DNA from: UBA4312 sp040266995
GTDB lineage: Bacteria > Bacillota_I > Bacilli_A > Erysipelotrichales > Erysipelotrichaceae
NCBI GenBank assembly: GCA_040266995.1
Contig: JAWRHV010000022.1
Location: 62,001-126,000, forward strand
Direction of reading: 5' to 3'
DNA length: 64,000 bases
In this document: in pieces, positions 8,732 to 17,036 of the stretch
Layout: each line of letters begins with the position of its first letter
Numbering within the stretch: the stretch's first letter is position 1
Made by a program: the position numbers and the translations under genes
The notes under the pieces: model-generated
What the model was told of the DNA's origin: nothing
The model's input: the letters and a program-made list of their open reading frames with translations, nothing else
Databases searched by the model: none

Positions 8732-10523
8732 GTTGTTTCTCTCCAATCCTCCATGAAATACTGCTCTGGTACTCTTCATACATTCTGGCATATACACCAT
8801 GCATATCCATCAGTTCACGGTGAACGCCCTTCTCAACAATCCTGCCCCTCTCCAGAACGCAGATTTGATCGGCGTGTATAATGGTGGAAAGCCGGTGGGC
8901 AATCATAATGACGGTTTTCCCTCGCAGCAGTTCGTCCAGAGCTTTCTGTATCAGGTATTCATTTTCCGCGTCAGCAAATGCGGTTGCTTCATCCAGCAAC
9001 ACCACAGGGGCGTTTTTCAGGATTGCGCGGGCAAGGGCGATTCGCTGCATTTCACCACCGGAAAGATAGATTCCCTTTGTCCCGATCACCGTATCCGCGC
9101 CTTGAGGCAGCTTTTCTAAAATATCGTCGCACTGCGCCAGATGGAGGGCGCGAAGAATATCATCACGCGAGGCGTCAGGGTTAAAAACAGAAACATTTTC
9201 TATAATCGACATCTTAAATAGATTCGTGTCCTGAAATACAATACTGACCTGCTCCATCCATTGCTTATAGTCCATTTCCCGTACGTCTACTCCTCCGACC
9301 CGGATACCTCCCTGATCGACATCCCAAAATCTCGCAACCAGATTCGCAATGGTACTTTTTCCACCGCCGGATTTTCCAACCAGCGCAGTAATCGTACCCT
9401 CCGGTACTTCTAAAGAGACATCGTCCAGAGCTTTTCCGACAGCCTCGTCATAAGAAAACGAAACATGGTCAAGGCATATATCATACCCCATCGGAAGCTG
9501 CGGCGTTTTCGTTTCCGGCAGTGGTTTTTCCTGCAAAATCTGATCGATTGCGTCCAACGATGCTTTGGAGAGCATCAGATTGGATGAGCTGTTCATGATA
9601 CGTGCAAGGATCGTTACGACGGTAGGAATCAGAACCGAAAAGAACAGAAAACTCAATACCGTTTTTTCAGGGTTACTGCCTACATTAAACAGGATTATGC
9701 CCCCGGGAATCAGGAAAAAGAAGATACCGTTAATTGCGGCATGGTAAGCGCTGTCTGCATTTTGCATGGAGAGTGCGTATTTCAGCAAATAATCGCCATA
9801 CTCTTTTACCGCAGCTTTATAGCGCCTAAAAGAATTAGCTGTTTGCCTGAACACCTTTACAACCGCAACACCCCTGACGTATTCCGTAACAGCATTGCTG
9901 ATGTCCTCGGCAGATTTCTGATACTGCTTGGCAAAGCCTTCACTTTCGTCCTTCAGCATATAATAAAGGATGCCAAAGCCAATCAGGATCGGGATCAGGC
10001 AGATGAAAGACAACCGCCAGTCGTACACAAACATAAATACAAGAAAAGCAATCGGCAGCGCAACCGCTCCTGCGAAGTCTGGGATCTGGTGTGCGATCAG
10101 CGTTTCCAGATTGTCAGAGTTCTTTTCAATAATTTTTCGTTGTTTCCCGCTGGGATTTGTCGTATGATACCCCAAGGGCAGATTTCCAACGTGTCGGACA
10201 ATTTGTATCCGCAGTTTTGCTACCGTATTGAAAGCGGTAATGTGAGAAAACAGCAACGCCGTCCCGTACATTCCAAATGACATAAGGATCAAGAATACAG
10301 CACGCCAGCCCATATCGACCATATAGGTCTGATCCAGTGAAGAAATATTACCAAGAGACTGAACAATCTCTTTTGCCACGTTATACACGCACACAAAGGC
10401 ATATAGGTTGATGACCGAGGAAACAGCAGATAATACAATGGCAATAACCATTGTGATCTTGAACATTCCCATATGCTGGAAAAGTCGCCCCAGCACCCCT
10501 TTTTCTTTCATACCGTCTTTCAT
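8724..10523 (-). CDS. ABC transporter, fused permease and ATPase (exporter fold), first of pair
   Basis: A 599-residue half-transporter and the first gene of a five- to seven-gene operon. Six membrane helices occupy about residues 20-310. The ATPase has GKSGGGKST, LSGGEMQR and VVLLDEATAFADAENE. The ALARAILKNAP segment and H-loop IAHRLSTI are intact. AAGGAG lies 8 bases before ATG 10523. It is transcribed from a consensus promoter at 10623-10651 with a palindromic operator immediately downstream, and is controlled most likely by the divergent TetR protein. Confidence 0.87.
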   Translation of the reverse strand: MKDGMKEKGVLGRLFQHMGMFKITMVIAIVLSAVSSVINLYAFVCVYNVAKEIVQSLGNISSLDQTYMVDMGWRAVFLILMSFGMYGTALLFSHITAFNTVAKLRIQIVRHVGNLPLGYHTTNPSGKQRKIIEKNSDNLETLIAHQIPDFAGAVALPIAFLVFMFVYDWRLSFICLIPILIGFGILYYMLKDESEGFAKQYQKSAEDISNAVTEYVRGVAVVKVFRQTANSFRRYKAAVKEYGDYLLKYALSMQNADSAYHAAINGIFFFLIPGGIILFNVGSNPEKTVLSFLFFSVLIPTVVTILARIMNSSSNLMLSKASLDAIDQILQEKPLPETKTPQLPMGYDICLDHVSFSYDEAVGKALDDVSLEVPEGTITALVGKSGGGKSTIANLVARFWDVDQGGIRVGGVDVREMDYKQWMEQVSIVFQDTNLFKMSIIENVSVFNPDASRDDILRALHLAQCDDILEKLPQGADTVIGTKGIYLSGGEMQRIALARAILKNAPVVLLDEATAFADAENEYLIQKALDELLRGKTVIMIAHRLSTIIHADQICVLERGRIVEKGVHRELMDMHGVYARMYEEYQSSISWRIGEKQHA

Positions 10524-10550
10524 ACCGTCAACTCCTTGATTTGCATATTA

Positions 10551-10566
10551 GTTAGGCAGCGCTAAC
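10551..10566. promoter_or_regulatory. Inverted repeat GTTAG-N6-CTAAC in the ABC operon leader
   Basis: Five-base arms flank GCAGCG between the promoter and the start of the ABC operon. The same GTTAG-N6-CTAAC arrangement occurs at 25590-25605 in the methyltransferase operon promoter. It is a candidate binding site of an unidentified regulator. Confidence 0.35.
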
Positions 10567-10600
10567 CGCAGGACCAAAATAATTACCTCACCCGAGGTAT

Positions 10601-10617
10601 TTGAAACGCTGTTTCAA
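10601..10617. promoter_or_regulatory. Palindromic operator of the ABC/ECF operon
   Basis: TTGAAAC-GCT-GTTTCAA is a perfect 7-bp inverted repeat placed directly after the -10 box of the minus-strand promoter, where a bound repressor would block transcription. A related half-site TGTTTCAAT lies after the -10 box of the divergent tetR promoter (about 10701-10709). The TetR protein encoded at 10732 is the obvious candidate. Confidence 0.6.
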
Positions 10618-10622
10618 TTGTG

Positions 10623-10651
10623 ATTATACAGCTTACACCGCTTATTGTCAA
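10623..10651 (-). promoter_or_regulatory. Promoter of the ABC/ECF operon
   Basis: Read on the minus strand, TTGACA (10651-10646) and TATAAT (10628-10623) are both exact consensus hexamers separated by 17 bases. This should be a strong sigma-A promoter when not repressed. Confidence 0.75.
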
Positions 10652-10663
10652 GCCGTTTCTTTC

Positions 10664-10692
10664 TTGACAGTCTACAATCTTTCCTATAAAAT
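10664..10692 (+). promoter_or_regulatory. Promoter of the divergent tetR gene
   Basis: TTGACA at 10664-10669 and TAAAAT at 10687-10692 have a 17-base spacer on the plus strand, about 40 bases before the tetR start. The two divergent promoters are back to back. Confidence 0.65.
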
Positions 10693-10731
10693 AAAAACAA
10701 TGTTTCAATCTTTCAGAAAGAGAGGGCTCAC

Positions 10732-11349
10732 ATGAAACGAATTGCCGGTGTGTCAGAGCGCTTATTAGAGTGTGCCAAAAGCGAATTTTTAGATAAGGGG
10801 TTCCAGGCTGCCTCCATCCGGGAGATCGCCAAAAAAGCAGAGACCAGCGCCCGCGCTGTCTATACGCGCTTTCCCAATAAGGAGGGACTTTTTGACGCAA
10901 TTGTTTCGCCCGTTTCAGACGGGCTTATCGAACTGTATCAAAATTATGCGGATCAATTTTGGTCAAAGGATATGGGAACGGAAGGAGCAGATGCCGTTTC
11001 ATTTGATGATACTGCAATTTATGTTGACATGATCGACTATATTTATGATCATAAAGATGAGTTCCTGTTGATGCAAACATCCTTAGAGGGCAAATGGCAT
11101 ACGGCGCTGATAGAGAATTTGACTGACAAGAATCTTTCCTACATTTCTATATGGCCAGAACCAGCAGGAGGTACAGAGAACGAAAAAGAATTGATGAAGA
11201 AAGTGCTGCATATGCTGACCAATTCCTTTTACGCATCTATGTTTGAACCTCTCCGCCACAACATGAACCGCAGGGAAGCACGTTTTTATGTTGAGACGCT
11301 ATGCGCTTTTTTTGTTACAGGAATTAATCATCTGTTAAAAAAGCAATAA
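10732..11349 (+). CDS. TetR/AcrR family regulator of the ABC/ECF operon
   Basis: A 205-residue regulator. Residues 8-55 form the DNA-binding domain (LLECAKSEFLDKGFQAAS, IREIAKKAETSARAVYTRFPNKEGL), followed by a helical ligand-binding domain. GAAAGAGAGGG precedes ATG 10732. The divergent layout with the ABC/ECF operon and the shared palindromes make it the likely local repressor. The inducer is unknown; a transported substrate or its intracellular form is a reasonable guess. Confidence 0.85.
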   Translation: MKRIAGVSERLLECAKSEFLDKGFQAASIREIAKKAETSARAVYTRFPNKEGLFDAIVSPVSDGLIELYQNYADQFWSKDMGTEGADAVSFDDTAIYVDMIDYIYDHKDEFLLMQTSLEGKWHTALIENLTDKNLSYISIWPEPAGGTENEKELMKKVLHMLTNSFYASMFEPLRHNMNRREARFYVETLCAFFVTGINHLLKKQ

Positions 11350-11364
11350 TGTTATTAAAACTGT

Positions 11365-11595
11365 TTATGTCAAAATGAGCCGACGATCACAGTCATAGAC
11401 TGTCGATCGTCGGCTCTGCGTCTGTGCGTCCGGCTCTTTGATGATAGTGATATTACCTTGTTTGAAATTAATCAGTGTTTCCGATCTGCATTTTGGACAG
11501 TATAGCGGAAAGTTCTTTAGTTCTGTGTCCTTGCGGATTTTTGTCCTGGTCTTTCCGCCACAGGTGGGGCAAAGTATCCACTTTGACCCCTTCAT
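11365..11595 (-). CDS. Cysteine-rich KTR-domain protein (76 aa)
   Basis: It contains CPTCGGKTRTKIRKDT and YCPKCRSETL, the same two CxxC zinc knuckles and KTR core as the protein at 3491-3667, plus a longer C-terminal tail that lies inside a large hairpin. I chose ATG 11595 because family members begin just before the SKWILCP segment; a longer frame overlaps the histidine kinase. It is the last gene after the kinase of the lantibiotic-immunity operon. Function unknown. Confidence 0.7.
   Translation of the reverse strand: MKGSKWILCPTCGGKTRTKIRKDTELKNFPLYCPKCRSETLINFKQGNITIIKEPDAQTQSRRSTVYDCDRRLILT
11377..11416 (-). terminator. Long hairpin at the end of the KTR gene, possible bidirectional terminator
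   Basis: GAGCCGACGATC (11377-11388) pairs with GATCGTCGGCTC (11405-11416), and the inner bases ACAGTC and GACTGT pair again, leaving a three-base loop and one bulge. The minus strand continues with a short ATTTT. It sits between convergent tetR and the immunity operon and overlaps the KTR C-terminal codons. Confidence 0.55.
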
Positions 11596-11617
11596 GTAAA
11601 ACGCTGTTCGTTCCCAC

Positions 11618-13051
11618 TCAAAAGATTTGCTGACTGAATTGTACGCATGCTCCACCATCCTTTCTGTTTGAAAGATCGACACTCCCGCCAAGCTGGTGTA
11701 CCAGCTGTTTTACCGTATACAGCCCCAGACCGGAGTGTCCTTCGCCGCTTTGACGGGCTTCATCACCCCTGTAGAATCGCTGTGTTGCGCGTTCTAAATC
11801 TTTTTTGCTGAATCCGCACCCCGTATCACACACTCGATAGGTGATGGTCCTCTGATCTGCAAAAGCGGAGATCAGGATTTTCCCATTTGCAGGCGTATAG
11901 CGCAGACTGTTGGATACAATATTATCAAAAATGCGATCCAACTTGTCTGTATCAATAGAATATGTAGCATGTATGCTGGCATCATCGCATAGTTCAATAG
12001 AAACAGCTTTTGCCTTCGCTTGTAATTCGTAATGTTTTGCTTTCTGAGAGAGGAAATCATACAAATCCACCTCTGTAGGATTCAATTCATTCCCAGCCTG
12101 TTCAGATTCAGAAGCAATCTGCATCTGTGAAACGAAGTTTCTGCATTTTTGCGCATTTCCCTCAATGACCGACAAATACCGCCGGCATCTTTCCGGATTT
12201 GTTTGTTTAGTGTCCAGCAGGGATTCGGTGTAAGCCAGAATAATGGAAATCGGGGTCTTTAAATCATGTGTTAATGCTTCTACCATTTCCATACGCTCGC
12301 GCTCCATTTCCCACTGAGTGGAAAGGGACGTCTTTAATTCCTCCTGCATTTCAGAAAAAGCAATGCAGAGTTCCCCTAATTCGTTATCTGCATAGTAATG
12401 AATTCTAAAATCCAGATCCTTATCCTTTATCTTCTTTGCCGCTTCCATTAAGAGCTGTAAAGGCTGGTTGATCCGTTTAATGAACTTCTTGGAAAAAAAC
12501 TTCGTAAATAGGATGATGTATAACACAGGGGAAAACAAGGCGACGATGATTATGCCCAATACCCATTGTCCACCATTGCCGGCAACGGATATTTTGACCT
12601 CATAAATGAGAGCAACCGCTCCCACCATTTTCCCGTCTTCATCCGTAAGTGGAATCACATGCAGGTATGTATTCTTATCCAAATAGACCTCTGTTGTATT
12701 CAGATGATTGATCAAGTCAGCTTCCGAAGAAAAGATGGGTTCGGTATTTGTCCCATAGAGGACAGCCGCTCTATTGTCAACAACCTGATAGGAAATACCA
12801 TCACCTTCGATTGCGTTTTTCAATCCCATCTCATTTGTCTGGGATAATAACTTCGTATTTTCTCTGCGCACATATTGATCGATGGCCGGGATCTGTAATT
12901 CATAATAGTTTGCCGGATAAATGCCCCTGTTCTGTTCCATCAAATACAGGGCAGCAGCAAGAAACCATGTAATCAGTGTGGCCACGATAGATGCGACAGC
13001 AATCCATGTAACCGTCATACGGAAACCGCCGACAAGAGATTGTTTTTTCAT
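11618..13051 (-). CDS. Sensor histidine kinase of the lantibiotic-immunity operon
   Basis: A 477-residue membrane kinase with membrane helices at about 14-37 and 163-184 and an extracytoplasmic sensor domain of about 125 residues between them. HAMP (about 185-240), a phospho-acceptor His262 in LTHDLKTPIS and a C-terminal ATPase domain (DNIVSNSLRYTP, GLGLYTVKQL) follow. ATG 13051 has AGGAGGTGATCGC upstream, directly after the response-regulator stop. The large sensor loop suggests detection of an external signal such as a lantibiotic or envelope damage, as for CprK or NisK-type kinases. Ligand inferred. Confidence 0.9.
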   Translation of the reverse strand: MKKQSLVGGFRMTVTWIAVASIVATLITWFLAAALYLMEQNRGIYPANYYELQIPAIDQYVRRENTKLLSQTNEMGLKNAIEGDGISYQVVDNRAAVLYGTNTEPIFSSEADLINHLNTTEVYLDKNTYLHVIPLTDEDGKMVGAVALIYEVKISVAGNGGQWVLGIIIVALFSPVLYIILFTKFFSKKFIKRINQPLQLLMEAAKKIKDKDLDFRIHYYADNELGELCIAFSEMQEELKTSLSTQWEMERERMEMVEALTHDLKTPISIILAYTESLLDTKQTNPERCRRYLSVIEGNAQKCRNFVSQMQIASESEQAGNELNPTEVDLYDFLSQKAKHYELQAKAKAVSIELCDDASIHATYSIDTDKLDRIFDNIVSNSLRYTPANGKILISAFADQRTITYRVCDTGCGFSKKDLERATQRFYRGDEARQSGEGHSGLGLYTVKQLVHQLGGSVDLSNRKDGGACVQFSQQIF

Positions 13052-13062
13052 GCGATCACCTC

Positions 13063-13755
13063 CTATAGTCGGTTCCATTTATAACCGATGCCCCATACCG
13101 TAGAAATATATATTGTACCAGTGGATACTTCGGCAAACTTTTTCCGTATTTTCCGAATATGTTCCACAACGGTATAAGAGTCTCCTTCAGAGTCGTAACC
13201 CCATACTCTTTCATAGATATGTTCTCTGGAGAAAACCTGTCCGGCATGGAGTGCCAGAAGCTCAACAATGTCATATTCTCGTTTGGATAGAGAAACAGGC
13301 TTCCCGCCGATTTTTACACTATGTTCTAACAGATCAATACTAAGTTCATTGAAATAAAGCTTCGTACGTTTCTTTTCGGCATTGATATATTGAGATCGTT
13401 GTTCCCTTCGTAAATTGGCATCTATTTTTGCCAGAAGTTCCCTGAGCCCGAAAGGTTTGGTGATATAGTCATCCCCGCCGAGCGTTAGTGCGCGGATCTT
13501 ATCACTTTCCGTCTGCTTTGCGCTTAGAAACAGAATGGGGCATAAAACTTCATTCCGTATTTTCCGGCAGACCTCAAATCCATCCATCTCCGGCATCATA
13601 ATATCAAGCACAATGAGATCCGGCTGTTTGGTCGCAAGTAAAGCGCCATCTACTCCATTATAGGCTGTGATTACCTGATGACCTTGCGTCTTAAGCTCGT
13701 CCTGCAGGAGCATGACCAGTTCTTTTTCATCGTCAATTATTAGGATTTTGCTCAT
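13063..13755 (-). CDS. OmpR-family response regulator
   Basis: A 230-residue two-domain regulator. The receiver has the acidic pair IIDDE, phospho-acceptor Asp51 in LIVLDIMMPEMDGF and the KPFG lysine. The C-terminal winged helix (LSKREYDIVELL to YTVVEHIRKIRKK) binds DNA. It lies between the lipoprotein and kinase genes on the same strand and should activate the LanFEG genes upstream when phosphorylated by the kinase. Confidence 0.92.
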   Translation of the reverse strand: MSKILIIDDEKELVMLLQDELKTQGHQVITAYNGVDGALLATKQPDLIVLDIMMPEMDGFEVCRKIRNEVLCPILFLSAKQTESDKIRALTLGGDDYITKPFGLRELLAKIDANLRREQRSQYINAEKKRTKLYFNELSIDLLEHSVKIGGKPVSLSKREYDIVELLALHAGQVFSREHIYERVWGYDSEGDSYTVVEHIRKIRKKFAEVSTGTIYISTVWGIGYKWNRL

Positions 13756-13831
13756 AAATTATCAGCTCCCTTTTCATATTATTGAAAAATAGGTTACGCT
13801 TTCTCACCTGTACAAGTCAAGTCTGCGGCCA

Positions 13832-14581
13832 TCAGCTGGCTGTATAATCGGCCAGCTTATATATGATATTGGATGATGCGCCGTCCTGGTATTGATACAG
13901 AATATGAGTATCTGTAGAAAACCAAAGTGTTGTTTCTCCAAAGGATACTTTAAAACATTCTGCCTTCCCATAGGGAACCGAGATGGTCTCCGTTCCTTCG
14001 TATTTGATCTTCAATGTAGAAATACCGGCAGTCATAGGAATGGTATCGTTCAGCTTGTATGTTTTCCCATCCTCATAAGAAATGAGCCCCAAAATGACCA
14101 TGAGTGATTCGTTATCATAATAGGTGGAAGGTAAGGAAATCGTCTGATTTGAAGATTTTGCCCCGTTTGTCTGCACTTTCCAATGGTCTGAATAGCTTGT
14201 ATTTACCTCAAATTTTTCATAAGGAGCCACTTTGTTGTAATAGGAAGATAAAGGCATCAGCGTGGCCATCATTATCGTGACGCCACTTTCAATTACCGTT
14301 TCATCCTTTTCATAGCTTTTTGTTTTCTTAATATCGTAAGTCTGTGCATCGGAATCCATGGTGATCTTGATTTCGGCCGTACCGTATTCTTTTCCTTTAC
14401 TATTGTAAATCACATAGGAAGCCATTTGGGTTTCTGCCCACGGTATCGATTCAACCACCGGCAGAGCTTCCACATTTGAATCGCTTTGTTTGATCTGCCA
14501 GTTTTGAAGGGAACAGCCATTGAAAAGCAGTGTGCAGCAAAGTGTAAAAATCTTTACATATTCGAAATAGTTCTTATTCAT
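13832..14581 (-). CDS. Lipoprotein of the lantibiotic-immunity operon
   Basis: A 249-residue secreted protein with a signal peptide and a lipobox LLFNGC, so it should be anchored outside the membrane through Cys23. The mature part is a beta-rich domain without a family I can name (YVIYNSKGKEYGTAEIKI near the start, LWFSTDTHILYQYQDG near the end). It overlaps the preceding permease gene by 8 bases. Its position suggests a LanI-like binding protein that works with the ABC transporter, but it is much larger than SpaI or NisI-type domains in some species and the role is inference. Confidence 0.7.
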   Translation of the reverse strand: MNKNYFEYVKIFTLCCTLLFNGCSLQNWQIKQSDSNVEALPVVESIPWAETQMASYVIYNSKGKEYGTAEIKITMDSDAQTYDIKKTKSYEKDETVIESGVTIMMATLMPLSSYYNKVAPYEKFEVNTSYSDHWKVQTNGAKSSNQTISLPSTYYDNESLMVILGLISYEDGKTYKLNDTIPMTAGISTLKIKYEGTETISVPYGKAECFKVSFGETTLWFSTDTHILYQYQDGASSNIIYKLADYTAS

Positions 14582-15362
14582 AATGTTTTCTCCCTTCCCA
14601 TTTGTTAAACCATTTTACGCCGCCGACATAACAAACAACCAGGCAGACCAGGATGGTAACCATGCCAATGATAAGCTGCTGCAAAACAGCGCCCGATGCT
14701 ATTTCTATCGGTGGCATATTCATTCCGACTGTAAATCCCAAATAGGCTCCCGGCAGTTTTGCTAGACGATACGGCCATGCCCAGGGAATAAACATCCAGA
14801 CCTTATCGCCAAGTATAGTGGTTCCAATGACAGCAGCCGTTACAAGACCGCCCATTCCGGTGCCGATAGACGCTCCTGTCCCCCAAGCAAAGCTGATCCA
14901 CAAATGGAGCGCCAATAGTGGCAATGTCCCGAAAAGTTCGAGGATCATCGCAAAGAGGAACATGACCCATCCGTTCACAGTACCCGGAGAAGCAATGCTC
15001 ATTCCGATACAAAAAACAATCAGGGCAATCATGGTACTGACCGTATTGCAAAGAAACAGCATCCAAAACTTTCCGGCGTATAACGTTTTTCGGGAAATGC
15101 TTGTGCTGAGATACCCTGTGAAGTTGCCGGCCAGCTCTTCTTCCTGTATGATGAAAGCCGCAAGAATACTGATCGCCAGAGGAACAACGAGTGCAGCCCA
15201 CGCTGTGAAAAATCCCTGAAACACATAGATTTCTTCTAAATCGTTTCGCATGGAAATGTAAGCAACGCCGGCCAGAGAAAACAGGACCGGAATCAGAAAG
15301 ATCAGCCAGCGGATGGCTGTGCGCTTTGTTTTGATCCATTCGGATGACAATACAGAAATCAT
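14574..15362 (-). CDS. Lantibiotic-immunity ABC permease, MutG/EpiG-like
   Basis: A 262-residue permease with six hydrophobic helices beginning MISVLSSEWIKTKRTAIRW, the basic-then-hydrophobic start typical of LanE/LanG subunits. ATG 15362 overlaps the previous permease stop in ATGA and has AAGGAGG upstream. A longer open frame upstream lies in the neighbour and is rejected. With its partner at 15359-16123 it forms the membrane channel that expels lantibiotics from the bilayer to the outside. Confidence 0.82.
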   Translation of the reverse strand: MISVLSSEWIKTKRTAIRWLIFLIPVLFSLAGVAYISMRNDLEEIYVFQGFFTAWAALVVPLAISILAAFIIQEEELAGNFTGYLSTSISRKTLYAGKFWMLFLCNTVSTMIALIVFCIGMSIASPGTVNGWVMFLFAMILELFGTLPLLALHLWISFAWGTGASIGTGMGGLVTAAVIGTTILGDKVWMFIPWAWPYRLAKLPGAYLGFTVGMNMPPIEIASGAVLQQLIIGMVTILVCLVVCYVGGVKWFNKWEGRKHYE

Positions 15363-16123
15363 TTCAACTCCCTCCTTTGAAACCACAATGCGGTAAGACC
15401 GGTTATGACAAAAAAACTGACAACGGAAAGGATGATTCCGGCAGGCAGAACTGAAGCATCCAGCAGTGGATCGCCGGCCTTCAGCATGACGCCATTGGGA
15501 TCTAATTGCAGCACAGGGCACATCATGCGCGTTCCCCAGCTCCATGGAAGAATGAACCACCAGGATTTTTTAACGACAAACATTCCTGCCGTCAAGCCGG
15601 CAAAGCCAACTCCCATGCTGGCAAACATCCCGTTCCACGTCGCCGCCCATAGCTGGATCGGAATGATCGTAAGACACGAAATCCACGCAAGGAAGTCCGC
15701 TGTAAAGATCGTTTTCCACGGTATATCCCATTTCCCATCGGTAATTGTAATCAGTCCGGAACAAATCGTCGCTAAAAAGAGGATCAGTGTTGCGATGAAA
15801 GTAAATATCACCATAGCGTTCACTTTATTAATCCAAATCTGTCCAGGGGAATAGGCATGGGCGCGTAAGCTGCGATAATTTCCAGCCTTTCTTTCCTGCA
15901 TATCAATCAGATAAGCAAATAAAACAATGCCAAGAGGCAGGAATACAACAGTCCAGATATTAAATACCATCGTATTCACATGTTCCCAGCCCCGTACAAC
16001 ATTCTTCGGCATGAGCCAGATGCTGGGCATTGCCTGAAAGACAAAGAATAATGGAAGCAGGATTGCAAGCTTTTTTGTAAATGTTCTTCTATATTTCAAT
16101 AGTTCCGACTGTAACCCTCTCAT
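15359..16123 (-). CDS. Lantibiotic-immunity ABC permease, MutE/EpiE-like
   Basis: A 254-residue permease starting MRGLQSELLKYRRTFTKKL with six predicted helices. The juxtaposed paralogous permeases, a LanF-type ATPase upstream and the two-component genes downstream are the standard LanFEG layout. It overlaps the ATPase gene by 4 bases (ATGA), indicating translational coupling. Confidence 0.82.
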   Translation of the reverse strand: MRGLQSELLKYRRTFTKKLAILLPLFFVFQAMPSIWLMPKNVVRGWEHVNTMVFNIWTVVFLPLGIVLFAYLIDMQERKAGNYRSLRAHAYSPGQIWINKVNAMVIFTFIATLILFLATICSGLITITDGKWDIPWKTIFTADFLAWISCLTIIPIQLWAATWNGMFASMGVGFAGLTAGMFVVKKSWWFILPWSWGTRMMCPVLQLDPNGVMLKAGDPLLDASVLPAGIILSVVSFFVITGLTALWFQRRELK

Positions 16124-16821
16124 CTTCGTGCGCCTCCATTGATGACATCCATAAAGAACGTCTCCAGATCCTCATCCCGGTTTAGCGTTCCCTGAAACAG
16201 TAACTGTCCTTTATTGATGATGCCGATTTCATCCACAACCTGTTCTACTTCAGAAAGAATGTGGCTGGAAAGGATTACCGTCATTCCCTTTTTCGGAAAG
16301 GTGGCAATCAGCTCACGTAGCTCCTGAATACCTACCGGATCAAGTCCGTTTGTCGGCTCGTCCAGTATCAGCAAAGAAGGATCATTCAGCAGGGCAATGG
16401 CAATCCCCAGTCGCTCCTTCATGCCATGCGAAAACTGCGAAACGCGTTTACTGCCGATATCCTTCAGATCAACGGTTTCCAAAACATCATAGATCTTATC
16501 TTTCGGTACGCCCAGCAGCTTTGTGTGAACCAGCAGGTTTTCCTCGGCTGTCAGGTTTCCATATAATGCAGGCTCCTCGATCAGCGAGCCGATTTTGGCA
16601 AGATGCTCGCGTTTCCAGGGCTCACCGTCAAAGAGGATTTCCCCTTTTGTGGGTCGGAGAAGCCCCAGGATCAGCTTTAGGGTTGTGGATTTTCCCGCCC
16701 CATTCGGACCAAGCAGACCATAAATGGTATTCCTTTTGATGTTAAGCGAGACCCCATTTACAGCAAGCTGTCCCGAAAAGTTTTTTGTTAATTCTCTTGT
16801 TTCAAGAATATTGTCTATCAT
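16120..16821 (-). CDS. Lantibiotic-protection ABC transporter ATPase (LanF type)
   Basis: A 233-residue ABC ATPase with Walker A GPNGAGKST, signature FSHGMKER, Walker B LLILDEPTNGLD and H-loop SSHILSE. In place of the usual Q-loop it has IGSLIEEPALYGNLT, the E-loop that marks lantibiotic-immunity ATPases such as NukF and CprA. It is the first gene of the immunity operon. No lantibiotic precursor or modification gene is present in the window, so it probably gives resistance to peptides made by neighbours. Confidence 0.9.
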   Translation of the reverse strand: MIDNILETRELTKNFSGQLAVNGVSLNIKRNTIYGLLGPNGAGKSTTLKLILGLLRPTKGEILFDGEPWKREHLAKIGSLIEEPALYGNLTAEENLLVHTKLLGVPKDKIYDVLETVDLKDIGSKRVSQFSHGMKERLGIAIALLNDPSLLILDEPTNGLDPVGIQELRELIATFPKKGMTVILSSHILSEVEQVVDEIGIINKGQLLFQGTLNRDEDLETFFMDVINGGARR

Positions 16822-16841
16822 TGTATGAACCGTCCTTTCTT

Positions 16842-16857
16842 GAAAGTAGCAACTTTC
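16842..16857. promoter_or_regulatory. Inverted repeat upstream of the immunity operon
   Basis: GAAAGT-AGCA-ACTTTC lies about 20 bases before the ATPase start, downstream of a TTGATA/TATGGT-like promoter on the minus strand. It may be an operator; OmpR-type regulators more often use direct repeats. Confidence 0.3.
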
Positions 16858-16927
16858 TGTTTACAACCATAGGATATGCAACAATTATCAAGAAACTATC
16901 ATGATTTCAAAAAAGTTGTTAAGCCTA

Positions 16928-16976
16928 TAAAAAAACACAGTAGCTTTTCCCTAAAAGGACAGTAGAGCCACTGTGT
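16928..16976 (-). terminator. Terminator of the monooxygenase-like gene
   Basis: CACAGT-type arms (16936-16941 and 16970-16975) form an imperfect stem, followed on the minus strand by seven T. It lies about 60 bases after the stop of the gene at 17037. Confidence 0.6.
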
Positions 16977-17036
16977 GTATCCTGCAAATACTCTTCCATG
17001 ATGAGACCATTCTTTGCCTGATGCTGATCCTGCTTT

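Noticed and set aside
10585..10598. ACCTC-ACCC-GAGGT inverted repeat near the TetR operator.
   Set aside because: Short arms and no second copy; it adds nothing beyond the stronger palindrome beside it.
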